A stretch of 64,000 nucleotides of DNA from the NCBI GenBank assembly GCA_016124935.1, contig WGMS01000007.1:178472-242471 (forward strand). The letters are read 5' to 3'. Position 1 is the first letter of the stretch. Each line of letters opens with the position of its first letter. Under the pieces are notes generated by a model, which saw only the letters and a program-made list of their open reading frames with translations, did no database searches and was not told the origin of the DNA. The position numbers and the translations under genes are program-made. This document shows, piece after piece, positions 10,045 through 19,161 of the stretch. The stretch comes from a bacterium (GTDB lineage Bacteria; Cyanobacteriota; Vampirovibrionia; Obscuribacterales; Obscuribacteraceae).

Positions 10045-10222
10045 CCAGCGGGAATTTCCGGATAATCGGATACAAATATACATGCCCGCTGGGCACGCAT
10101 CGCAGCATCTCCAGACGAGAGGTACCAGGGATGGAACCTGTTGGGGCAGCACCAACGCTGCGGACATTTTACAGAAGATGGACGATTCGCAGATTCCCCG
10201 ACTCTTAGAGTTGGGGATTTTT
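10045..10222 (+). promoter_or_regulatory. Candidate structured 5' leader / transcription attenuator upstream of glmU
   Basis: CCAGCGGG(10045-10052)/CCCGCTGG(10085-10092); AGGTaCC/GGaACCT (10120-10139); competing pairings of GTTGGGG(10140-10146); terminator at 10195-10222. Confidence 0.45.
10195..10222 (+). terminator. Rho-independent terminator in the glmU leader
   Basis: TCCCCGACTC-TTA-GAGTTGGGGA followed by TTTTT (10-bp stem, one G-U). Confidence 0.7.
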
Positions 10223-10259
10223 GCCATTTCTAAACTCAGGGACACAGGTAAATTGATCA

Positions 10260-11693
10260 ATGACCAATTCTAAGCAACCTCTAAGAGCAGTGGTCCTGGC
10301 TGCCGGTCAGGGCACCAGGATGAAATCGGGAATGGCCAAAGTGCTTCATCGAGTTCTTGGCAAAACCATTCTTGACCGAGTGTTGGATGCGGTGCACGGA
10401 GCCGGCGTGGAGAAGGCTCATCTTGTTCTGGGCCATGGCAAAGATCAAATCGAAGCGCATCTGAAGTTGTCACCGCCGGAAGTATCGTGTGAAACTCACC
10501 TTCAAGAGCCTCAACTGGGCACCGGGCACGCGCTCATGCAAGTGGTCGACTCTTTGGCAGGGTCGGGTTTTTCCGGCAATCTTATTGTCACCGTGGGAGA
10601 TGCGCCTTTGTTAAGGGCTGAAACCCTCAGAGCTCTTGTGGAAACCCACGAAGAGGAAAATGCGCTGATAACGGTGCTGTCGACCATTGTCGATGATCCC
10701 AAGAGTTACGGTCGAGTGGTGCGTTCCGAAGACGGCAAAGTCAAAGCGATTGTAGAAGCAAAGGATGCAACCGAAGCGGAGAAGAGGATCTGTGAGGTCA
10801 ACTCCGCCATATATTGTTTTAAGTGGCCGGAAGCTGAAGCAGGTCTTCGACAACTCAAGAATGACAATGTCCAGAAAGAGTATTACTTGACAGATCTTAT
10901 CGGCTGGGCGGCAGCCGGTGCCGGCAATCTGTCCTGCGTGGTGGCTGAACACTGGTGGGAGGTGGCCGGCATAAACTCGCGCCTCGAACTGGCGGAAGTG
11001 ACCCGGCATCTTCGTGACCATACTGTAAGAAAACTGGCTCTCGAATCCGGGGTTACCGTAGTCGATCCTGAAAGTGTGTGGATTGCGCCCGAGGCCGAAA
11101 TTGGCAGAGATACGGTGGTGTATCCCGGATGCGAGATAACCGGACCGGTAAAAATCGGCTCTGAATGTCAGATCGGACCCGGCGCGACCATAAGAGGCCG
11201 AGTCGAGTTAGGAGACCGTTGTACTGTTCTGAATTCCGTGGTTCTGGATTCTATCCTTGGGGATGATTGTCGAGTCGGTCCTTTCGCCCATGTCAGGGAA
11301 GGTAATGATTTAGCCCAGGGTGTGCGGGTTGGAAATTTTGTCGAGCTCAAAAAGACCACTGTCGGGAAGAAGACCAATGTTTCGCACCTTAGCTATGTCG
11401 GGGATGCCGTATTGGGGTCCGGAGCCAATATTGGAGCCGGAACCATAACCGCGAACTATGACCATATAACCAAGCGTAAGTGTAATACCACTATTGGTGA
11501 TGGCGCCAGCACCGGCAGTAATTCGGTTCTGGTGGCACCGGTGACCGTAGGTGACGGTGCGGTGGTCGGCGCCGGCTCGGTGATCACCAAAGATGTGCCG
11601 GCGGGAGCGCTGGCTGTCAGTCGAGCCAAGCAGGTTCAAAAAGAAGGCTGGGCGGACAAACGCAAGAGCGAAAGTGCGCCGTCCATAAGTTAG
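10260..11693 (+). CDS. glmU: Bifunctional GlcNAc-1-phosphate uridyltransferase / glucosamine-1-phosphate acetyltransferase
   Basis: VVLAAGQGTRMKSGMAKVLH N-terminal motif; left-handed beta-helix hexapeptide repeats; VGDAVLGSGANIGAGTITANYD. Confidence 0.97.
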   Translation: MTNSKQPLRAVVLAAGQGTRMKSGMAKVLHRVLGKTILDRVLDAVHGAGVEKAHLVLGHGKDQIEAHLKLSPPEVSCETHLQEPQLGTGHALMQVVDSLAGSGFSGNLIVTVGDAPLLRAETLRALVETHEEENALITVLSTIVDDPKSYGRVVRSEDGKVKAIVEAKDATEAEKRICEVNSAIYCFKWPEAEAGLRQLKNDNVQKEYYLTDLIGWAAAGAGNLSCVVAEHWWEVAGINSRLELAEVTRHLRDHTVRKLALESGVTVVDPESVWIAPEAEIGRDTVVYPGCEITGPVKIGSECQIGPGATIRGRVELGDRCTVLNSVVLDSILGDDCRVGPFAHVREGNDLAQGVRVGNFVELKKTTVGKKTNVSHLSYVGDAVLGSGANIGAGTITANYDHITKRKCNTTIGDGASTGSNSVLVAPVTVGDGAVVGAGSVITKDVPAGALAVSRAKQVQKEGWADKRKSESAPSIS

Positions 11694-11699
11694 AGCTGG

Positions 11700-12011
11700 T
11701 CAGGAATCCAGTTTTTCAGATTCCGGAATATTGTCTGTTTCCAGATCCGCTACATAGGCAAGGCGTCTTCGTTCTGCCTCGGCAAAGGATGAAGACTCTA
11801 TGGTTATGAATTTGACCAGATTGAGCGGCACCAGATGCTTGGAGTATTCGTATTTATAACCGGACTCTGCTTCTCCGTAGGATTCCATTTCGACATAGTC
11901 GTGACCGACTCTGATAACCCTGCCGGTCAGGGTGGTTCCGTCGGCGAAGTGGAGTTTTACCCAGGAACGGGTGTCGCAAAGGCTTTCCAGTCGCAATTTT
12001 AAATTGAGCAT
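11700..12011 (-). CDS. Hypothetical small protein, possibly Sm-like beta fold
   Basis: 103 aa; WVKLHFADGTTLTGRVIRVGHDYVEM resembles Sm/LSm-type strands. Confidence 0.55.
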   Translation of the reverse strand: MLNLKLRLESLCDTRSWVKLHFADGTTLTGRVIRVGHDYVEMESYGEAESGYKYEYSKHLVPLNLVKFITIESSSFAEAERRRLAYVADLETDNIPESEKLDS

Positions 12012-12339
12012 GATTCTTCTGAGTGGTCTGAATGATATGACTGATTTATAAGAAGCTGATCTTCTTCAATATTAACACTACTTCAGTGAGGGTGACGGAT
12101 AATTGGAGCCGGAAGCTGAAATCGGCTTCAGGAGAAAGATATAGAGTGGCGCATATTCTTTATGCAGAGCAGAAACCGATCTTAAAGTTTAGGTTGGCTC
12201 TGATTGCTCAGCTGTTCTTTGATTCGTTTCTCTGAAGAGGTTTTTACAGGGTAGTCAAGTATTGTCCTTTCCCCTGCCGCGACTAAACTGGATGGTGGTA
12301 CCGGTGGTTACATGAACAAGAACTAGAGACGAGGGTTTG

Positions 12340-12528
12340 ATGTCAAACGATAGTATTTTGGGTTCGTTGAAACAGCGTATAGAAGATTTGAAAGATCAAG
12401 AAGAGAGCTATTGGGCGGATGAGTTCTATTCTTTCGAGGCTCTCACCAATCCGGAATACAGGCAAGTACTGGAGAAGTCCTTCAACCTGGATCCACTGGG
12501 TCCTCTGCCGGAGCGCCAAGTAGATTAA
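12340..12528 (+). CDS. Hypothetical small acidic protein
   Basis: ATG at 12340 preceded by GAGGG; no recognised family. Confidence 0.45.
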   Translation: MSNDSILGSLKQRIEDLKDQEESYWADEFYSFEALTNPEYRQVLEKSFNLDPLGPLPERQVD

Positions 12529-13258
12529 TCCCTTTTAGAGTCAGGTCTTCGTCGATAATCGACACATTGTCTATATGTTTTGCGATCAGACCGGCAAGAC
12601 CGCCTGTCGCTACTGTTTTTATGGGCAGATCGAGATATTGTCGGCAAGTATGCAACCATCTCTCCACCATTCCGAGATGACCGATTATGGTGCCGTTAAG
12701 GATGGCCTGGTCTGTGGTCAGAGCAAGAGGGCTCAGGGCGGCAGAATCGAACTCTTCGTCGAAATCGAGGATGGGGAGTTGTTCCAGGGTGCTGTTTACC
12801 GAGCTAAGCGTGTTTTTCAGGCCAAGGGTGATCATGCCACCGAGAAAAGCGCCATCCGGTCCGACCACCGACAGAGTGGTGGCGGTGCCGAAATCGAGCA
12901 CCACTAGAGCCAGGCTTTTCTCTCCATGCAGTTTATGCGCAGCCACCAGATTGGCAAGTCTGTCGGTGCCCATGGTCGGATAGGTGTTGCCGATTATAGA
13001 TTGGCTGTCCAGGCGGATTATCGAGTGGTTGATTTTACTTCTTCCCAGAAGTTCTAACAATCGTCCGGTAGTTGAAGGCACCACCGAGCTGATTATCACC
13101 TCCAGTCCGCCATTTTTTTGTTTTTGCAAATCGTCGATTTTTTGGAAGGCACCATCCACGCTGCTGAGCGGGTGGTACCATTTTTCCAGCAGTTCCAGGT
13201 CACGAAAATAACCGGTGGCAATTCTCGAATTTCCCAGGTCTACAGCCAGTCTTTCCAA
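12482..13258 (-). CDS. coaX: Type III pantothenate kinase
   Basis: LAVDLGNSRIATGYF, YPTMGTDRLANLVAA, DFGTATTLSVVGPDGAFLGGMITLGL; TTG start at 13258 with an AAGGAG upstream. Confidence 0.9.
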   Translation of the reverse strand: MERLAVDLGNSRIATGYFRDLELLEKWYHPLSSVDGAFQKIDDLQKQKNGGLEVIISSVVPSTTGRLLELLGRSKINHSIIRLDSQSIIGNTYPTMGTDRLANLVAAHKLHGEKSLALVVLDFGTATTLSVVGPDGAFLGGMITLGLKNTLSSVNSTLEQLPILDFDEEFDSAALSPLALTTDQAILNGTIIGHLGMVERWLHTCRQYLDLPIKTVATGGLAGLIAKHIDNVSIIDEDLTLKGINLLGAPAEDPVDPG

Positions 13259-13275
13259 AACAATTCTCCTTCCTA

Positions 13276-15219
13276 TTATCCGGCTGGACCAAGCAGATAA
13301 TTGGACAGACCCTCTAATATGGCTTTTGCGGCTTTCTCCTGGACACTGTCTTGAATGAGCTGAGCGTATTCTTCCGGATTGATCATAAAGCCCACTTCGC
13401 ACAAAATCGCCAGCATCTGGGTCGGACGTGTCAGAGCCAGATTCTGGTAGCGAGAGCCTATATTGGGAAATCTGAGACCGGCAACCAGGGCGTCGTTGAC
13501 CGAGCGAGAAAGCTCCGAGGCTTGCTTATTATAGAAATAAACCGAGGTGCCGTGCTCTTTCCAGGGGTCCCTGCCATCGGGCAGAGAGTTGTTGTGGACC
13601 GATACGAGAATATCCGCATTGTGGGAGCGAGCCAGATCCACCCGTTCGTGGAGACCGAGGGTGCGGTCGTCCGTCCGGGTGATGAAAACCTGGGCGCCTG
13701 CCTTTTCTAGCAGGGCTTTCAATTTGAGAGAAATCGCCAGGTTGACTTCAGCTTCTCTTATGCCCGAGCAGCCCATGGCGCCGGGCTCTTTGCCGCCATG
13801 TCCCGGATCTACGCAGATCTTCAGACCGGCAAGACTTCGGCCTGTTCCGGTTAGAACAGGAGGGTCTTTTATATGAAGAAGAAGGCGGTTTTGATCGTAG
13901 GAGACTGTGTGACCCCACTGTCTTCGCCCTTTCAAATTGATATTCAGCTCATAGACATCGTCTTCCACCTGTTTCCAATCTACGCTCTCGACAAGACCAT
14001 CTCGAGGGGAATTATTGGTGTTGGTACCCTCGCCTTCGAAGGCTTGCCTGTATTGTTGCGAGACCCAATCGGTGTCAGCTACCGCGCCATAGAGGCGCAG
14101 AGTCAGTTTGTTGGGCTTGCCGACTGTATGCATGACTTCGTAGGGCAGTGGTTGCTCGAGTGGTATCACTATCGCGTCACCATATACGCTGCGACTGAGG
14201 TTGACTGTTTTTACGTGGCTACTCGGCACCGGACCCGATACCGCTGGAGCCCCTTCTTCAAAAGCCAGTTCTCTATTTTTGATCCAGACATGTTTGTTCT
14301 TGCCATAAAGACAGCGAAAGTTGTCGCCCTGCCAGCCATCGACCAACAGTCGCACACCTCTCTCCAGAGGGGTGAGGCGGGCGGCATCGGGAGAGACTCG
14401 AACCACTGCGTCCCTTACTGTGGTCTGGGCTAAGATAGGCTGACGGACTAAAGAAACCTCGGCATTGCTTTTTACCTTCAGTACGCGACTATCCTTCTTG
14501 AGCACGAAGACCGGTTTTATCTTGTCGAAATTGTCAGTGGGTTGGATCTTATAGAATCCCACATAGAGATCCGGAGCGCTGCCAGGAAGGTTCTGGAAGA
14601 CTTTGCCGTAGGCGACAGCCTGACCCCAGTTCACCTGGGGAGTCGGCTTGCTTTTTTTAGATCGGGTGCTTCTTACAAGGTTTGCCGGGCTTAAGTTAAT
14701 CACTCGGTTTTTGAGAAGCACAGAGACATTGCCGCCGGGGGTGGCTTTCGCTTTTAGTATGAGCAGATCGCCCGGGGTTAGACCCATGGACTGGGTCGGC
14801 GCCAGAGGAAGCAACTTCCATTCTTTTTCCGTTATGGAGTTCGGTATCTGAGGGCGGTTTATCTCGATGGCGCCCAGGGGATTTTTGCCCGCTCCATCGG
14901 TGAGAGCGAAATTGTTCTTGCCTCGATTTAGTTTGATTACATGGGCGAAGAAACCCTCTTTGCTCATTTTCACCGGCTGATCATTTATCTTTAATCCGGA
15001 TTGAGGTGAGCTCTTTCCTATTATGAAGCTGGCTGAAGAGTTTATTGTGACTTTCTCATTTCTGGGATAGGCCAGATAGAGACCATCACTTTGAGCCAGT
15101 GCCGCATATGGTGCGTTAAGCGTAGAAATGGTTATTGCTGCAGCGAAGACCGGCAATATCCGGTTAAGAACCGGTCTTGCCATTGGTTTTTTGAGGAGCT
15201 TCTTTCTTATCGGTTTCAT
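13276..15219 (-). CDS. N-acetylmuramoyl-L-alanine amidase (Amidase_3) with AMIN/SH3-like N-terminal region
   Basis: CVDPGHGGKEPGAMG, REAEVNLAISLKLKALLEKAGAQVFITRTDD, SVHNNSLPDG, CEVGFMINPEE; signal peptide; start may be 15183. Confidence 0.92.
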   Translation of the reverse strand: MKPIRKKLLKKPMARPVLNRILPVFAAAITISTLNAPYAALAQSDGLYLAYPRNEKVTINSSASFIIGKSSPQSGLKINDQPVKMSKEGFFAHVIKLNRGKNNFALTDGAGKNPLGAIEINRPQIPNSITEKEWKLLPLAPTQSMGLTPGDLLILKAKATPGGNVSVLLKNRVINLSPANLVRSTRSKKSKPTPQVNWGQAVAYGKVFQNLPGSAPDLYVGFYKIQPTDNFDKIKPVFVLKKDSRVLKVKSNAEVSLVRQPILAQTTVRDAVVRVSPDAARLTPLERGVRLLVDGWQGDNFRCLYGKNKHVWIKNRELAFEEGAPAVSGPVPSSHVKTVNLSRSVYGDAIVIPLEQPLPYEVMHTVGKPNKLTLRLYGAVADTDWVSQQYRQAFEGEGTNTNNSPRDGLVESVDWKQVEDDVYELNINLKGRRQWGHTVSYDQNRLLLHIKDPPVLTGTGRSLAGLKICVDPGHGGKEPGAMGCSGIREAEVNLAISLKLKALLEKAGAQVFITRTDDRTLGLHERVDLARSHNADILVSVHNNSLPDGRDPWKEHGTSVYFYNKQASELSRSVNDALVAGLRFPNIGSRYQNLALTRPTQMLAILCEVGFMINPEEYAQLIQDSVQEKAAKAILEGLSNYLLGPAG

Positions 15220-16072
15220 GGTTCGGGGTCTTTGACGTGATCCCTTTTAAATATTCCAGCGAGTTCAGTCTGTGGTCTATTTTAGAAAAGTAGGTCTTGG
15301 TCAACATAATATCCGTTAAATCTGGACATTGTTCCTTGGTTAGATAAAGAGTACACATCGAAAAAGGATCCTGATCTATCTGGGCGAACTTTCTTGCATA
15401 ACGCTTCATCAGGTTGGAGATCAAAAAAGCTCCTGTCGAGCGGTTGAAATAGACGTTCTTTTCGTTGGTGATATAGCGATAAGCGGCCACTTTAGCGTCA
15501 TTTTCGAGATTAGCAGGCAGAATGGCCTGTTCTGTGAGCGGAGGATAGGCAAGACTGCCTCCGCAAATCAGGAATACTGTTTCTGCCGGAATCGCTCTGT
15601 TCATTATGACCGGCATCAGTTTGTTGCCATAGAGTTTCTGGATGGATAAGGATTCACCGCCTACGACAAACCTTCTCGAGGCACGGTCGAGCCCTATATC
15701 TTGCAGGGTTTTAACAGGATAACGGTCAGTTATAACCTTTATTGTCAACAGGTTATGGGCGTTGAGCCAATAGCAGACCTGGCTTTCTAAATTGAGGTTT
15801 GAAGGAGAGGTGGATGCCAGCTCATTCAGGCTTTTCTCCAGAAGGTCCGATTTTTTCAAACCTCTATAATCCACCAGTCCGTCTTTGACAAACTCTTTGA
15901 GCAGCTTGTCGTAGCTCTTAAAAGAGTATTCCCGCGGACTTTCGATCCGGGTGAAGAGGGCCACCGTGACAGCCGGCAGGTTGCGGATCATATAAACCCC
16001 GATAAAAATAAGACCCGCCAGGAAGATGAACAGGGGCGCGAATTTTACCAGGGATAAGGTACTTTTGAACAT
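15164..16072 (-). CDS. DUF547 domain-containing membrane-anchored protein
   Basis: YDKLLKEFVKDGLVDYRGLKK, CYWLNAHNLLTIKVITDRYPVKTLQDIG are DUF547 hallmarks. Confidence 0.75.
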   Translation of the reverse strand: MFKSTLSLVKFAPLFIFLAGLIFIGVYMIRNLPAVTVALFTRIESPREYSFKSYDKLLKEFVKDGLVDYRGLKKSDLLEKSLNELASTSPSNLNLESQVCYWLNAHNLLTIKVITDRYPVKTLQDIGLDRASRRFVVGGESLSIQKLYGNKLMPVIMNRAIPAETVFLICGGSLAYPPLTEQAILPANLENDAKVAAYRYITNEKNVYFNRSTGAFLISNLMKRYARKFAQIDQDPFSMCTLYLTKEQCPDLTDIMLTKTYFSKIDHRLNSLEYLKGITSKTPNHETDKKEAPQKTNGKTGS

Positions 16073-16134
16073 GCCGAATTCGAGAAGTTGTTGTCACTCC
16101 GACTCTAATTCTATATCTTTGTGGAGATCCTTGC

Positions 16135-16944
16135 TTGAGGCTCTTTCGAACCATGGTTGTCAGGGTTCTGCAGTTTACCGATACCCATCTATTCGCCACC
16201 GTCAAAGCAAGGATGAAAGGCGTGGATACCAGTGCCTGTCTTGCGGCGGTGCTCGAACATGCCTTCTCCAATCACCAGGCCGACATTGTCGTCTTGACCG
16301 GCGATCTCTCCCAGGACGAATCTAAAGAGTCCTATATCAACCTGGCCGACATGATCTCTGGTTGTCATCGAGAGATTCACTGGCTGCCGGGTAACCACGA
16401 TTGCAAGCCCTTGATGAAAGAGGTGTTTAGCGCTTATCCTGCCTTTAAGGCGGAGCGATCCAGGCAAATTGGTTCCTGGCGCTTTCTTTTCCTCGATTCG
16501 GCGGTGGAAGGCCGAGTCGAGGGCGAGCTTTCGGCTTCGGAGCTAGAGAGAACGCGGGCCTGGTTGATAGAGAATTCGGGCGATTGCCACCGGGCGATTT
16601 TTTTGCATCACAACCCTGTGACCATGGACAGGCGCAGAGAGGATAGGATGATGCTCAGGAATAGCGAGGTGTTCGAAGCCCTGCTTGCCGAAAATGGCGG
16701 GGTGGAGGCTGTCATCTTCGGGCATGTCCATCAGGACTGTGTGCAGGGGCGGGGTAGGACGCTATATATCGCCAGTCCTTCCACCTGTGTACAGTTTCGA
16801 CCGACCGCCACCGGTCTTACTATAGACAGGAAGGCTCCGGGCTATCGCTATATCGAATTTGCCGGGGATGGCGCCGTCAAGACCGAGACCTTTCGCGTCG
16901 ACTCCCTTCCGGAGGGGCTCAGGCTGATCGAAGGCGATTTGTAG
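16135..16944 (+). CDS. CpdA-like 3',5'-cyclic-nucleotide phosphodiesterase / metallophosphoesterase
   Basis: QFTDTHLFA, GVDTSACLAAVL, VVLTGDLSQD, LPGNHD, FGHVHQD motifs. Confidence 0.8.
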   Translation: MRLFRTMVVRVLQFTDTHLFATVKARMKGVDTSACLAAVLEHAFSNHQADIVVLTGDLSQDESKESYINLADMISGCHREIHWLPGNHDCKPLMKEVFSAYPAFKAERSRQIGSWRFLFLDSAVEGRVEGELSASELERTRAWLIENSGDCHRAIFLHHNPVTMDRRREDRMMLRNSEVFEALLAENGGVEAVIFGHVHQDCVQGRGRTLYIASPSTCVQFRPTATGLTIDRKAPGYRYIEFAGDGAVKTETFRVDSLPEGLRLIEGDL

Positions 16945-16964
16945 AAGGCTTTGTTTTATAAAAG

Positions 16965-17040
16965 TGGTGGAGCGTGGGGGATTCGAACCCCCGACCTCTT
17001 CAATGCCATTGAAGCGCGCTACCAACTGCGCTAACGCCCC
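16965..17040 (-). tRNA. tRNA-Ala (GGC anticodon)
   Basis: Reverse complement GGGGCGTTAGCGCAGTTGGTAGCGCGCTTCAATGGCATTGAAGAGGTCGGGGGTTCGAATCCCCCACGCTCCACCA folds as a cloverleaf; loop ATGGCAT; CCA encoded. Confidence 0.95.
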
Positions 17041-17176
17041 GCAAGGTCAATTTATACCAGAAATGATCTCGATAAGACAAAAGGATTTCTTAAAAAATGA
17101 ACTTTAATTGCTGGTGCTTTGCAAGGTTTTGGCGTCGGCGGTATTAAATATGGTGGCATGCCATGGCGCCGGCAAG

Positions 17177-18283
17177 TTATTTGGTTCTCCCCACCGGCTC
17201 CTTCTTCTCGGTCGTTTTGGGCTGATTCACCGGATTGCTCGAAATCGCTTTCAGAATTTTGTCTCGATCGCCTGCCAGTTTCCTGGTCAAATTGAGGCTG
17301 GATCTGGCTTCTACATACTGTTTGAGTTTCTCTTTGCTCCAGCGAATCTTGCTGAGCACATTGAGAAGAAAGTATTTGTCCGGCGGCCACAAAAAGGAGG
17401 TCTCGAAATAGCACCATATAGTGCAACCCTGGCAAAAATCCCAGGCGCCTTCCTCTTTTCGGCGTTTCTGCACATGGGCGCTATGCCAGATTTCGTCCAG
17501 GTTGGAGCGCCCGTTTTCGTGTTTGATTTTGAGGCGCTCATCGTGCATGTGATAGCAGGGCAGCAAGAGATGGTCATCGGGAGAGACCACCACGGTAGAT
17601 GAGATAGCCCGGCAGCGCGGAGCCTCTATCTGGTTGCCGCCATCTACGTAAAACTCGGCGAATGCCCAGTTGACGCAGACATTGTCGTATTTAGAAAGCC
17701 GTCTGATCTCTTCGACACTCTCTTTGCGCAGCAAGTCGTTGTCGCAATAGTCGAAAACCGGTCCGAGCAGGACTATCACACCCAGTTCCTGAGCCAGTCC
17801 AATGACATCCTCCATCTGTTCTATAGAGTCCGGCGTGGCGGTGGCGATGATTGAGGGCTGCTCTCCCAGGCTCTTGGCGATTTTAATGCTCTCTATTACT
17901 TTGGTGAAGCCGTTGATACCTCGCTCTTTTCGATAAGCTTCCGGATCTATGGTTGAAAGCGAGAACTTGAGATCATCGATCAGTCCTCGGAGCTCTTCCG
18001 CTTTCCAGGGATAAAGAGTGCCTGTATTGGCGACACTGGTATAAAGCCCTATCTCTTTGGCCGCCTTGAGAACCTCGGGCAGATGTTTATAGATCAGGGG
18101 CTCTCCACCGGTGAAATCGACCACTTTTACCCCCAGTCGCTTGAGGGCGTGGAGATTTTCGATGATCACTTCAGGCGGAGTCTCCTTGATGCCTATGTTT
18201 GCCGGCTTGACCGGAATGTCGCAATAGGTGCAGCGGGAGTTGCATTTATAGGTCAGGTAATAATTGGCAAGTATTGGTGGCAA
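17177..18283 (-). CDS. Radical SAM protein with SPASM-like C-terminal cysteines
   Basis: KCNSRCTYCDIP (CxxxCxxC), VDFTGGEPLIYK, C-terminal LLPCYHMHD...CQGCTIWC. Confidence 0.88.
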   Translation of the reverse strand: MPPILANYYLTYKCNSRCTYCDIPVKPANIGIKETPPEVIIENLHALKRLGVKVVDFTGGEPLIYKHLPEVLKAAKEIGLYTSVANTGTLYPWKAEELRGLIDDLKFSLSTIDPEAYRKERGINGFTKVIESIKIAKSLGEQPSIIATATPDSIEQMEDVIGLAQELGVIVLLGPVFDYCDNDLLRKESVEEIRRLSKYDNVCVNWAFAEFYVDGGNQIEAPRCRAISSTVVVSPDDHLLLPCYHMHDERLKIKHENGRSNLDEIWHSAHVQKRRKEEGAWDFCQGCTIWCYFETSFLWPPDKYFLLNVLSKIRWSKEKLKQYVEARSSLNLTRKLAGDRDKILKAISSNPVNQPKTTEKKEPVGRTK

Positions 18284-18418
18284 GATACTTCTCTGTTTTC
18301 CATAGTTTCCATTCAGTATACAAATATTCCCGATTAAGCTTCAGATAAGACCGGAAAGATTGTACTATCTCCCTGGAGAACCTCCTGAGGGCACCTATTT
18401 GGAATTTGGCGGGAATTT

Positions 18419-18982
18419 ATGAGACATCCTAATATTTTGGGACGGGATCAGGCTGTGTTGTTCATAGTCGACGTACAGGAGCGATTTCGTGAGCATATTG
18501 TCGGTTTCGACCATCTGGCCGCCAATATAGCTGCTCTGATCAAAGCAGCGGCTATTATGGATTTGCCTGTCATAGTCACGGAACAGTATCCCCGGGGACT
18601 GGGGCCCACCGTCGGCGAGATTCGTTCGGCCCTGGATGAACTTTCCGGTTTCGAGTATTACGAAAAGAACTGTTTCAGCGGCTTCAGCGATCCTGCTATC
18701 TGCGCTTATTTAAATGCCAGCGGACGAAAACAGGTCATTTTGACCGGTATCGAGACCCATGTCTGCGTCAATCAAACTGCTCACGATTTGATTCTCAAAG
18801 GATATAGCGTTCATCTGGTCATGGACGCGGTATCCAGTCGCAGTGAAGGCAACAAGAGAATTGGCGCTCGAAAAATTGAAACCGCCGGTGGTGTTCTGAC
18901 CAGTGTCGAAACCGCTCTTTTCGAAATGCTGGTCGAATCGGGGACAGAGACATTCAAGGCTGTACAGAAACTGGTCAAATAA
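18419..18982 (+). CDS. Isochorismatase-family hydrolase
   Basis: VLFIVDVQERF, VIVTEQYPRGLGPTV, VILTGIETHVCVNQTAHDLI motifs. Confidence 0.88.
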   Translation: MRHPNILGRDQAVLFIVDVQERFREHIVGFDHLAANIAALIKAAAIMDLPVIVTEQYPRGLGPTVGEIRSALDELSGFEYYEKNCFSGFSDPAICAYLNASGRKQVILTGIETHVCVNQTAHDLILKGYSVHLVMDAVSSRSEGNKRIGARKIETAGGVLTSVETALFEMLVESGTETFKAVQKLVK

Positions 18983-19161
18983 GTTGATGTCAGTAGCAGG
19001 GCTCTAAATCGGCAGAGCTCCTTTATTACGGTACTTTACCCGATTGAAAAAGCGATTCCGAATTTCTTCTAAAGTAATAGAACGGTCATTGAGCGTACTC
19101 TTGTACCTGAGCATGCAGATGTTGCCGTTTTCTTGGAATCCCTGAACAATCGAGAACTGGT

